Assembly: GCF_014207955.1 (NCBI RefSeq) | Contig: NZ_JACHLK010000017.1 | Location: 62,001-126,000 of the forward strand | DNA length: 64,000 bases | Reading direction: 5' to 3' | Origin: Acidovorax soli | Lineage (GTDB): Bacteria; Pseudomonadota; Gammaproteobacteria; Burkholderiales; Burkholderiaceae_C | Shown: one piece after another, positions 1 to 7,504 of the stretch | Layout of the letters: each line of letters starts with the position of its first letter | Position numbering within the stretch: position 1 is the first letter of the stretch | Notes under the pieces: model-generated | Database searches by the model: none | What the model was told of the DNA's origin: nothing | Seen by the model: the letters and a program-made list of their open reading frames with translations, nothing else | Made by a program: the position numbers and the translations under genes

Positions 1-571
1 TGTCCAACGCCGAGGTCGGCTCGTCGCACAACAGCACCTGGGGCCGCGGCGCCAGGGCACGGGCAATCGCCACGCGCTGCTTCTGGCCACCCGAGAGCTG
101 CGCAGGGTAGCTGTCGATCTTGGATTCGAGCCCCACCAGCTCCAGGCACTCGCGCACGCGCGCCTTTGTCTCGGCGCGCGAATGGTGGCCGTGGATCTTG
201 AGCGGAAAGGCCACGTTGTCGGCCACCGTGGCGTTCTGGATCAGGTTGAACTGCTGGAAGATCATCCCCAGGCTCTGGCGCGTGCCGCGCAGCTCGGCGC
301 GCGAGAGCGTGGTCAGGTCGCGCCCGCCCACGACCACGCGGCCCGCGTCGGGGCGCTCCAGCAGGTTGATCAGGCGCAGCAGCGTGGACTTGCCGGCACC
401 GCTCTTGCCGATCAGGCCGAAGATGTCGCCGGCATGGATGTCCAGCGAGAGCGCGCGCACGGCGTCGAAACGCTCGCCATTGGGCAGGGTGAAGGACTTC
501 TGCACGGATTCGAGCCGTATCACGGGCACGGCACCGGGCGGGTGGGGATGCAAGGGGGAAGCAACGGTCAT
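1..571 (-). CDS. metN: Methionine ABC importer ATPase MetN (partial, runs off left edge)
   Basis: ATPase that would power methionine uptake through the inner-membrane permease MetI. About 190 N-terminal residues are present. Visible in order are Walker A GKSGAGKST (about residues 55-63), a Q-loop with FQQFN near 100, the signature LSGGQ, Walker B LLCDEP and the first residues of the D-loop SALD at the window edge. The ATG at 571 gives a normal N-terminus for the family. The gene is divergent from the metQ-like gene at 844. The C-terminal NIL domain that separates MetN from other importers lies outside, so the substrate is inferred from that neighbour. metI is expected to the left. Confidence 0.85.
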   Translation of the reverse strand, partial: MTVASPLHPHPPGAVPVIRLESVQKSFTLPNGERFDAVRALSLDIHAGDIFGLIGKSGAGKSTLLRLINLLERPDAGRVVVGGRDLTTLSRAELRGTRQSLGMIFQQFNLIQNATVADNVAFPLKIHGHHSRAETKARVRECLELVGLESKIDSYPAQLSGGQKQRVAIARALAPRPQVLLCDEPTSALD

Positions 572-693
572 GGGACAGCGAAGGCGCCGCACCAGGGCAA
601 AAATGCACCCGAAACCGGCAAACCCTCTGGAACAAACAGATGCACCCAGTATGGGAACGCAGCGCGCGCCGCGGAACGACGCATTCGGCGCGT

Positions 694-758
694 GCTTATG
701 CGTTTTCCAACTAAGTACCCCCGACTGGAAAGACGGCAGCAGCAGCGCGTGCATAAGC
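694..758. promoter_or_regulatory. Inverted repeat in the metN/metQ divergent promoter region
   Basis: The 272-bp gap between the divergent metN and metQ genes holds an 8-bp inverted repeat, GCTTATGC (694-701) and GCATAAGC (751-758), 49 bp apart, both preceded by GCGCGT. It could be an operator for a sulfur or methionine regulator. I recognise no known consensus and no convincing -35/-10 pair, so this is only a candidate. Confidence 0.25.
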
Positions 759-843
759 TTGCGCGCATTCCTTCGTTGGGCAATGCGCGCGGCACGCACA
801 CAGTCGGCGGCTTGTTCACTTACCACCCAAGCAAGAAGGAATC

Positions 844-1668
844 ATGCTGCACACCATCCGCCGCCGCACCGCCGCCGCCACCGCCCTCTCACTGGCCGCC
901 ATCGCCCTGCTGGCCCCCTTCGGCACCCTGCACGCGCAGGACAAGAAGACGCTCAAGGTAGGCGTCTCCGTGGGCAATGGCGAACAGATCTTCGAAGTCG
1001 TCAAGAAGGTCGCTGCCCGCGACGGCCTGGCCATCGACGTGATCGTCTTCAACGACTACCAGTTGCCCAACGCCGCCCTGGCGGCCGGCGACCTGGACGC
1101 CAACGCCTTCCAGCACCAGCCGTTCCTGGACAACCAGAACAAGGCGCGCGGCTTCGACATCGTGCCCGTGGGCCTGACCATCACCGCGCCGCTGGGCTTC
1201 TACTCGCGCAAGATCAAGAGCCTGGACGCCCTGCCCGACGGTGCCACGGTGGGCATCCAGAACGATCCGTCCAACGGCAACCGCGCCCTGTTGCTGCTGC
1301 AGGAGGCCAAGCTCATCACCCTGAAGCCCGAAGCGGTGAAGAACAACACCGCCACGCCGCTTGACGTGCTCACCAACCCCAGAAAGCTCAAGCTCGTGCC
1401 GCTGGACGCCGCGCAGCTGCCGCGCTCGCTGGACGACCTGACCATCGCCTCCATCAACAACGACTATGCCGAGAAGGCCGGCCTGTCGCTCGCCAGGGAC
1501 GCGGTGATCAAGGAGTCGCCCAAGAGCCCCTACGCCAACCTGATCGCCGTGCGCCGCGCCGACAAGGACCAGCCCTGGGCCAGGCAGTTGGTCAAGGCCT
1601 ACCAGTCGCCCGAGGTGAAGAGCTTCATCGAGACCAAGTTCAACGGCGCACTGGTGCCGGCGTTCTGA
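844..1668 (+). CDS. metQ: Methionine-binding protein MetQ (NlpA family)
   Basis: Periplasmic binding protein of the MetNIQ importer, 274 residues, the usual length. The N-terminus is a signal peptide with Arg residues, a hydrophobic core and an ALHAQ-like cleavage site (about residue 31). There is no lipobox cysteine, so unlike E. coli MetQ it should be soluble rather than a lipoprotein. Family hallmarks are DANAFQHQPFL (substrate-pocket region), PVGLTITAPLGFYS, the NDPSNGNRALLLLQ loop and INNDYA. It stands alone on the plus strand, divergent from metN, so the importer genes form two transcription units. A GC-rich dyad without a T-run follows the stop. Confidence 0.9.
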   Translation: MLHTIRRRTAAATALSLAAIALLAPFGTLHAQDKKTLKVGVSVGNGEQIFEVVKKVAARDGLAIDVIVFNDYQLPNAALAAGDLDANAFQHQPFLDNQNKARGFDIVPVGLTITAPLGFYSRKIKSLDALPDGATVGIQNDPSNGNRALLLLQEAKLITLKPEAVKNNTATPLDVLTNPRKLKLVPLDAAQLPRSLDDLTIASINNDYAEKAGLSLARDAVIKESPKSPYANLIAVRRADKDQPWARQLVKAYQSPEVKSFIETKFNGALVPAF

Positions 1669-1748
1669 TCTGGCCGGCCCCGCCAGGCGCCACCTGCGGG
1701 GCTGGTTGCGCGACAATCGGCCCCGCCATTCAACCCCCTGCCCGCCCC

Positions 1749-2171
1749 ATGCTGGTCTTCGTCTTCGGAACGCTCAAGCAGGGCTTTCCCAACTTCCACG
1801 AGAACCTGGGCACGCGTGTGCCGGGGGACTTCGCCACCTGCGAGCGCTATCCGCTGTACCTGGTGGGCGACCGGCACTCCCCCTGGATGATTGATGCGCC
1901 TGGAACCGGCCACCCGGTCAAGGGCCAGGTCTTCGAGGTGGATGCGCCCGCACTGCAGCGGATGGACCTGCTCGAGCGGGTGCACGCACCCGATGGCTAC
2001 CGGCGCAGCACCATCGAGGTCATCCCAGCCGCCACCACGGCCACAACGCCCTTGCAGGTGTTTGCCTACCTCAAGTCTGCCGACCAGGTGCAGCCCGGGC
2101 AGGTCCGCCAGGGGCCCCTGCCCGAATACGGGCTCGCGCACGCAGCCCTCTACCGCAGGCGCCACCCCTAG
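1749..2171 (+). CDS. Gamma-glutamylcyclotransferase/AIG2-fold protein
   Basis: Small 140-residue protein of the GGCT/AIG2-like superfamily, cyclotransferases that release 5-oxoproline from gamma-glutamyl amines. The N-terminal VFVFGTLKQG matches the conserved YGTL-type substrate loop, and a glutamate in DLLERVHAPDGYRR sits where the catalytic acid is expected. The sequence GQVFEVD followed by LQRMDLLE is typical of the fold. It lies 80 bp after metQ on the same strand and may be co-transcribed, but nothing ties the functions together. The substrate cannot be read from sequence. Confidence 0.75.
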   Translation: MLVFVFGTLKQGFPNFHENLGTRVPGDFATCERYPLYLVGDRHSPWMIDAPGTGHPVKGQVFEVDAPALQRMDLLERVHAPDGYRRSTIEVIPAATTATTPLQVFAYLKSADQVQPGQVRQGPLPEYGLAHAALYRRRHP

Positions 2172-2177
2172 GCGCCC

Positions 2178-2582
2178 CTACCGACCAGCAGCCGGTGCCT
2201 GCGCCCCGGCACGCAGGCTGATGCGGTTGACGCCTTCGGAGTCCGCCGGCCGCCCCCCAGCCGCCACCAGGCGCGAGCGGGCCATGCGCGCAGCGGCCTC
2301 GGCCTGCAGGGCGGCCATGTAGGCCAGGTGGTTGGTCTGGGCCTCGTCGTGGGTCTTGCGCCACACGCTATCCGCATGGGCCAGGGCCTCGGTGGCCCGC
2401 AGCAGCTCGGCGGGGGCATGGCGGGCCACGGAGGGATCGGCATGCGCCGCAGCAACTGCCGCGCGGGCACGCTCCAGCGCCATGGAGGGGGCGCTCGCGC
2501 AGCCGATCAGCACCAGGGCAGCCGCACCTATGGCAGAAAGAAGGACGATGGTGCGCGCAAGCATGGTGTTCCGGGCTCTCAA
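2178..2582 (-). CDS. DUF4398-type lipoprotein
   Basis: A 134-residue lipoprotein of unknown function. The N-terminus carries a hydrophobic stretch ending in the lipobox LIGC near residue 28, so it should be acylated and anchored in a membrane. The rest is a helical, alanine-rich segment (ERARAAVAAAHADPSVARHAPAELL then AEALAHAD) typical of DUF4398, which in other proteins precedes an OmpA-like domain. No such domain follows here. Its start overlaps the stop of the small membrane protein at 2579-2803 by 4 bp, so the two are probably translated together. An alternative start is the second Met, seven codons in. Confidence 0.7.
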   Translation of the reverse strand: MRARNTMLARTIVLLSAIGAAALVLIGCASAPSMALERARAAVAAAHADPSVARHAPAELLRATEALAHADSVWRKTHDEAQTNHLAYMAALQAEAAARMARSRLVAAGGRPADSEGVNRISLRAGAQAPAAGR

Positions 2583-2803
2583 GGCCGGTGGGCGGGCTGC
2601 TGCTGCAGCCCCGCGAGCGATCTACCCACCGATTCGCGGGAGCCATCGCGCACCTGTGCACTGGCCGACGTGACGATAAGAAAGCTGGCGATCAACGCCA
2701 GGGCGCAGACCACGAGCATGGCGACGGCCAGCCCGGGCAGGATCTTCCAGAACACCGTGCCGCCAGGGCTGGGGTCGAGGTCTTCGATGGACAAGGGGTA
2801 CAT
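2579..2803 (-). CDS. Small single-span membrane protein
   Basis: A 74-residue protein with a short acidic N-terminus (YPLSIEDLDPSPGG), one transmembrane helix at about residues 19-46 and a basic C-terminal tail. I do not recognise the family. Support for a real gene is the clean membrane segment, unusual for a frame artefact here, and the 4-bp stop/start overlap with the DUF4398 lipoprotein downstream on the same strand. The two may form an envelope pair. The upstream region around 2805-2830 is the only AT-richer stretch nearby and could hold the promoter. Confidence 0.55.
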   Translation of the reverse strand: MYPLSIEDLDPSPGGTVFWKILPGLAVAMLVVCALALIASFLIVTSASAQVRDGSRESVGRSLAGLQQQPAHRP

Positions 2804-2954
2804 GCGGTTCAGAGCCTATAAAGGAAGGCCGTGCGCTGCGGATCTGCAGCGACAGCACCCCAGGCATTCTGGAGACGACCCCCTTGCCAACCAACGAACG
2901 AATGCGAGTTTGCAGATGCGGTTTGCGTTGGGATCGGCGAACGCCATGCCGTCG

Positions 2955-4064
2955 CTACAACCAGGGCAGCTGGTGCGCCGCGTAGCGGAAGGTCTGGAAC
3001 ACGCTGTTGAGCTGCCCGGGCCCGGTCTTGCGGGCGGCGGCATCCGGGTATTCGGCAAACCAGGGGATGACGTACTCCCACACCACCTGCCCGGCAGGCG
3101 TCACCTCGAACAGCCGGCCGGTGGACGACTCCGTGACATGGGTGTTGCCATTGGGCAGCCGCTGGGCGTTGCCCATGAAGGGCGAATAGAACAAATGCGC
3201 TGTCTCGTCCTGGTACTGCCAGGCGATGCGCTTGCCATCCGCCGGGTCGATCTCCAGCACGCGCGAGAAGGCCACGTGCGAACCCGTGCGGAAGTTGCCG
3301 TTGTCGAAGACCAGGATGTGGCCGTTGTCCAGCGCCACGGGCGCATGCTGGTGCGATACGACCTCGGGCGGTATGTGCAGTTGCACCTTGCCGCTTGCGC
3401 GGTCCACGCCGATCACGCCCGAGGTGGTGCGCAGGCTCATCAGCACCAGCCCATCGGCCGTGGTGCCCAGGCCATTGACCAGCGGCCAGTGGTAGCGGCC
3501 AAAGCCCGGGTGGATGGGGAAGCGCGCCGGGTCCAGGTGCTCGGCCGCATGCCAATCCCACACCAGCCGGCCGCTGCGGTCGACCTCGCGCACCACATCG
3601 GCGTACAGTGGCGTGGCCGGGTCGCCCGTTCCACCGGGCACGCGCTGCGCGAAGCCCTCGTCCACCCGCTCGCAGGCGGCATACAGCAGGTGGCCATTGG
3701 GCAGCCACTGCGCATCGTGGTGGTGGGCCGGGTCCTGGTAGCGCCAGACGACCTCTCCGGCAGGCGTCACCTCGTAGAAATCACCGCCATGCCACATGGA
3801 CCAGGGCGCGTAGAGGTCGGGCGAGTCGGCATGGCTGCCGTTGTAGCCCAGGTTGCCGTTGGGCAGGATCACGGCGTGCCGGCCCGGGCGCACCGGCAGC
3901 TGCCATTCATGCACCACGGTGCCCTGGATGTCCACCAGGAACACGCAGCCACCGGCGGTCTGCGGGGCGATCAGGGTGTAGCCGCCAAAGCTCTGCGCCG
4001 GATCGTGCGCGATGAGGCCCACCCCGCGCCGGCGCTGGGTGGCCTGGTCGACGCTCGCACTCAT
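2955..4064 (-). CDS. Arylsulfotransferase (ASST)-like protein
   Basis: A 369-residue beta-propeller of the arylsulfotransferase superfamily, enzymes that move sulfuryl groups between phenolic esters through a histidine. Repeated blades read as LPNGNLGYNGS, WLPNGHLLYAA, LDNGHILVFDNGN and LPNGNTHVTES, each a D/P-NG-h pattern. His-rich segments (HHHDAQWLPNG, SHQHAPVALDNG, NTHVTE) are candidates for the active site. There is no signal peptide, so it should be cytoplasmic, unlike the periplasmic enterobacterial ASST. The ATG at 4064 overlaps the stop of the upstream SsuA-like gene (ATGA), which fixes the start and indicates translational coupling. Context suggests release of sulfur from sulfate esters. 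Confidence 0.75.
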   Translation of the reverse strand: MSASVDQATQRRRGVGLIAHDPAQSFGGYTLIAPQTAGGCVFLVDIQGTVVHEWQLPVRPGRHAVILPNGNLGYNGSHADSPDLYAPWSMWHGGDFYEVTPAGEVVWRYQDPAHHHDAQWLPNGHLLYAACERVDEGFAQRVPGGTGDPATPLYADVVREVDRSGRLVWDWHAAEHLDPARFPIHPGFGRYHWPLVNGLGTTADGLVLMSLRTTSGVIGVDRASGKVQLHIPPEVVSHQHAPVALDNGHILVFDNGNFRTGSHVAFSRVLEIDPADGKRIAWQYQDETAHLFYSPFMGNAQRLPNGNTHVTESSTGRLFEVTPAGQVVWEYVIPWFAEYPDAAARKTGPGQLNSVFQTFRYAAHQLPWL

Positions 4065-5038
4065 GGCGCCGGGGGTCCGCGCCAGACGATCTCGCGCACG
4101 TTGATCTTGCGCGGAATGATGCCCAGCGACTGGAAGGTGTCGGCCAGTTGCTGCTGCTGCGCCACGTGCGCGTCGGTCACCGGGCCCAGCGAGAACTCGG
4201 CACGCTTGAACGCAGCCGACCACGACTTCACGTCGATGCCCGTGGCCTCGGCGGCCAGGGCTGCCAGCTCGTCGCGGTTCTCGCCCGACCAGAGGGTGAG
4301 CTTGCGCAGCTCATCGAGCACGCTGGCCAGCACCAGCGGGTGGCGCGCTGCAAAGTCCTTGCCGGCCATGTAGTAGGACGAGCTGGTCAGGCGCCGGTCC
4401 GTGGTGTCGGCCACCACACGCGCGCCGTACTTTTCTTCGGCGATGGCGTAGTACGGGTCCCAGACCACCCAGGCGTCAATGTTGCCGCCGTTGAAGGCCG
4501 CGGTCGCATCGGCCGGAGACAGGTAGGTCGGCACGATGTCGTTGAACGACAGGCCGGCGGTCGCGAGCGCCTTGACGGTCACGTTGTGCGCACTCGATCC
4601 TTTGCCGAAAGCCACCTTTTTGCCCTTGAGGTCGGCCAGGGTCTTGATCGGCGAATTCCGGGGCACCAGCACCGCGTGCTGGGCCGATGGCGTGGCTGCG
4701 GCGTAGACCAGGTTGGAGCCACCGGCCTGCGCGAACACCGGGGGCGTATCGCCGACCGACCCCAGGTCGACCGCGCCAGCGCCCAGCGCCTCCAGCAAGG
4801 GCGGGCCGAACTGGAATTCGATCCACTTCACGCTGGGCACGCCCAGCGCCTTCAGGCGCGCCTCGATGACCTGTTGCTTGCGCGCCAGCACCAGGATGGC
4901 CGAGCCTTTCTGGAAGCCGATCCGCACCTCCTTGGGCAGGGGCGCCTGGGCCCAGGCGGGAGCGGCCACAGCGGCTGCGGCCCACGCGCCCGCAGCGATG
5001 AAAGTGCGGCGGCGCAAGGAAGCTTGAGAGGTGTGCAA
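4061..5038 (-). CDS. ssuA: Aliphatic sulfonate-binding protein (SsuA-like)
   Basis: Periplasmic binding protein of 325 residues for a sulfonate-type ABC importer. The N-terminus has RRRTFIAAGAW, a twin-arginine-like or Sec signal ending PAWAQ. Family features are VRIGFQKGSAILVLARKQ, WIEFQFGPPLLEALGAGAVDLGSVGDTPPVFAQA, and FGKGSSAHNVTVKAL, all typical of SsuA. No SsuB ATPase or SsuC permease is in the window, so it must use a transporter encoded elsewhere. It is the third gene of the minus-strand sulfur run and ends in a 4-bp overlap with the arylsulfotransferase-like gene. Confidence 0.85.
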   Translation of the reverse strand: MHTSQASLRRRTFIAAGAWAAAAVAAPAWAQAPLPKEVRIGFQKGSAILVLARKQQVIEARLKALGVPSVKWIEFQFGPPLLEALGAGAVDLGSVGDTPPVFAQAGGSNLVYAAATPSAQHAVLVPRNSPIKTLADLKGKKVAFGKGSSAHNVTVKALATAGLSFNDIVPTYLSPADATAAFNGGNIDAWVVWDPYYAIAEEKYGARVVADTTDRRLTSSSYYMAGKDFAARHPLVLASVLDELRKLTLWSGENRDELAALAAEATGIDVKSWSAAFKRAEFSLGPVTDAHVAQQQQLADTFQSLGIIPRKINVREIVWRGPPAP

Positions 5039-5070
5039 AGGAACTCCTGTTGGAAAGTGGGGGCCCAGGC

Positions 5071-5652
5071 TCAGGCGAGCGACAGGACTGGGATTTCCAC
5101 CGCAGCGGCCTGCGCGCGCTGGCGCAGCACGGGCACGGCACGCTGTACCGCGAGGTCAATGCGCGCTTGCAGGGCATCGCTGGCCACGCGGTAGTTGTCG
5201 AACTCCTTGTCGGTCGCGTACACGCCGATGGGCAGCGTGTGCGCCTGGAAGAAGCTGAACAGCGGGCGCAGCTGGTGGTCGATGGCCAGCGCATGCCGGT
5301 CGCTGCCGCCCGTGGCGGCCAGCAGCACGGGTACGTCGATCAGCGCCTCGTGGTGCACAAAGTCGAACAAATGCTTGAACAGGCCCGTGTAGGTGCCGCG
5401 GTAGATGGGGCTGGCCACCAGCAGCAGGTCAGCGCTCTCGATCTCGCGCAGCACCGACTCCACGGCCGGCGGCAGCTGCGCGCGCTGCAGCACGGCGCCG
5501 AACTGGGGCACGAGCTCGCCCAGCTCGATCAGTCGCGTGTCGGCCGGGTAGGCATCGGCAAAGCCTTCGAGCAGGTGCTGCACCAGCGCCAGGGTGCGGG
5601 AGGGGCGCTGCAGGCCGCCGGAGACGGCGACGATCTTGGGGGTTCTGGCCAT
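5071..5652 (-). CDS. ssuE: NADPH-dependent FMN reductase (SsuE/MsuE type)
   Basis: Flavodoxin-fold reductase of 193 residues that supplies FMNH2 to a two-component monooxygenase. The N-terminus KIVAVSGGLQRPSRT is the FMN-binding loop of the SsuE/MsuE group, followed by ASPIYRGTYTGLFKHLFD and LLAATGGSDRHALAIDHQLRPLFSFF, both hallmarks of SsuE. Start is the ATG at 5652; an upstream in-frame ATG would add 36 residues unlike the family. It is 32 bp before the SsuA-like gene and about 150 bp after the SfnB-like flavoprotein, its probable partner. Confidence 0.88.
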   Translation of the reverse strand: MARTPKIVAVSGGLQRPSRTLALVQHLLEGFADAYPADTRLIELGELVPQFGAVLQRAQLPPAVESVLREIESADLLLVASPIYRGTYTGLFKHLFDFVHHEALIDVPVLLAATGGSDRHALAIDHQLRPLFSFFQAHTLPIGVYATDKEFDNYRVASDALQARIDLAVQRAVPVLRQRAQAAAVEIPVLSLA

Positions 5653-5805
5653 GGTGGAATGCGGTGGGGTGGAACAAAAAAAATGGGGGTGCCCTCCCGG
5701 CGAATGCAAGGCGGCGCACGCAGGGTTCCCACTGTGCCGCGAAGCGGTGCCGCGCGGCACCTGCGCGCTAGAAGCATTTCGGCTATCGATATGCGCCGTA
5801 CGCGC

Positions 5806-7020
5806 TCAGAACACCCGACCCTCTTCGAGGTGCGTGGTCACGCCATTGAGCTGGTAGTCGCCCAGCACCCGCGTCTTTTGCAGCAACGGGTTGTGGTTGA
5901 AGATGGTGCGGATGTTGCGCCAGTGGCGGTCGAAGTTGTGGCGGCTGGAGGTGGCCGAGGCCCCACCCGCCTCGAACATGCGCTCGGCCGCGCCCAGGGC
6001 CAGGCGGGCCACCACGGTCTGGGTCTTGGCCGTGGCCAGGGCACCCTGCAGCACCAGATCGGCCGCCTGCGGCGCGCCGGCCGCGATGGCCTGGGCCGAG
6101 CGGTCGAGCCAGCGCGCGTTGTCGAGCACCAGGGCATCGATGGCGTGCGAGGCGGCCGCCAGTTCGCCCACCACCAGCTGGTTGAAGTGGTCCTCGCGCG
6201 CCGTGGCTGCCGGGCTGTGCAGGGCCGGGCGGCCGTGCTCGCGCACGTAGCGTGTGGCATCGGCCAGCACATTGCGCACCGCACCGGCCGCCGCGGTCAC
6301 CAGGTGCAACTGGCGCAGCGCCGAGGTGTGGCGCCCCACGAGCGAGCCCGCATCGCGCGGCTGCACCTCGTGCGCATGCACCAGCACATCGGTGAACACG
6401 ATGGAACCGCTGGCTGTGAGGCGCTGGCCAAAGCCGTCCCAGTCGTCCAGGATGGCGATGCCCTCGCGGTCCACCGGCAGGTTGAGCGTGACCAGCGTGC
6501 CCTCTTCGTCGAGCACGCTCACGTTGGCGTAGTCCGAGAACGCCGTGCCCGTGGCGTAGAACTTGCGGCCCGAGAGCCGGAAGTGGTCGCCCTCGCGCAC
6601 CAGCGCGGTGTGTGTCAGGCCCGCGCGCTCGGTGCCGCGCTCGGTGTAGGCGCCGCCGAACAGCGCGCCTTCGAGCGTGCGCTGCACCTGCAGCTGCCGC
6701 TGTGGGCTCGGCGGCGTGAGGCGCAAGGCCTCGGTGGCGTTGAAATGGATGCGCAGCGCATGCGCCACATTGGAGTCGGCCGCGGCCAGCGTGGCGAGCG
6801 CGCCGATCAGGTCTTCGACCGAGCCATCGGGCCCGCCATCGGCCTTGCCGATGCGCAAAGCGCCCAGGCCCGACTGGCGCACCAGGCGGAAGGCCTCATG
6901 GGGCAGCGAACGGTCGGCCTCGCGCTGGGCCGCGCCCTGGGCAATGGTGTCGGCCAGGGCGGGAATGCCGGCGAGGATGGCTTCGCGCGTGCGCGGAAGC
7001 TGCAGAACGGTGTGTGCCAT
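5806..7020 (-). CDS. sfnB: SfnB-like flavin-dependent monooxygenase (acyl-CoA dehydrogenase fold)
   Basis: A 404-residue protein of the acyl-CoA dehydrogenase superfamily, in the branch with SfnB and DszC that acts on organosulfur compounds with reduced flavin. Features are the N-terminal helical domain, FSDYANVSVLDEEG and DDWDGFGQRLTASGSIVFTDV in the beta domain, and the C-terminal SSRHNFDRHWRNIRTIFNHNP, the DszC/SfnB signature. It lacks the catalytic Glu context of true acyl-CoA dehydrogenases. It leads the minus-strand sulfur run whose second gene is an FMN reductase. The organosulfur substrate is not readable. Confidence 0.82.
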   Translation of the reverse strand: MAHTVLQLPRTREAILAGIPALADTIAQGAAQREADRSLPHEAFRLVRQSGLGALRIGKADGGPDGSVEDLIGALATLAAADSNVAHALRIHFNATEALRLTPPSPQRQLQVQRTLEGALFGGAYTERGTERAGLTHTALVREGDHFRLSGRKFYATGTAFSDYANVSVLDEEGTLVTLNLPVDREGIAILDDWDGFGQRLTASGSIVFTDVLVHAHEVQPRDAGSLVGRHTSALRQLHLVTAAAGAVRNVLADATRYVREHGRPALHSPAATAREDHFNQLVVGELAAASHAIDALVLDNARWLDRSAQAIAAGAPQAADLVLQGALATAKTQTVVARLALGAAERMFEAGGASATSSRHNFDRHWRNIRTIFNHNPLLQKTRVLGDYQLNGVTTHLEEGRVF

Positions 7021-7504
7021 CGCCCTGCCTCACTGCGCGGCAGGAGCCATGGCAATGCCCGTGCAGAGAGCGGCCGCGCCCCACAGGCCAGCGCCCGGCC
7101 ATGGCGACGCAAGAAGAGAGAGATCGACAGACAGTGCGTGCATGGGCTTCCTTGGCGGCAGGCATCGCCACGCAGCGAGCGGCCCACGCCGCCGCTGGGG
7201 CGACACATCGGGGGCAATGCTAGGTGCAGGGCCCGGTGGCTGCTTAGACCCATTTCGAGGTACCAAATACGGAAATCGCCACAGGCGGCAGCCGCCCACG
7301 GCGCGCGCCCTGCCAGCCTGGGTTCGGGCACACACCGCCCCGCGCCTCGGACGATTCCGTCATATGCATCTGGTTGCGCGGCACCCGCGTGCTCGCTGAT
7401 GATCCGCCGCTCTTGCGCGTGGCAACGCGGCCTCCATGCGTTGCCGCCTGGTCCGCACACGCCCCCTCCCTCTTTCCATCCCTTCTCTTTTCCAGGAACC
7501 CACC
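7021..7504. other. Intergenic region between divergent sfnB-like and peptide-binding genes
   Basis: This 484-bp stretch has no gene I can support. It must hold the promoters of the minus-strand sulfur run and of the plus-strand binding protein. A less GC-rich patch near 7245-7285 is the likeliest promoter area, but I cannot match a -35/-10 pair or a known sulfur-regulator site. Reading frames across it have no family features. Confidence 0.4.

Noticed and set aside
568..819. Small minus-strand frame between metN and metQ
   Set aside because: No ribosome site, no family feature, and it lies in the divergent promoter region.
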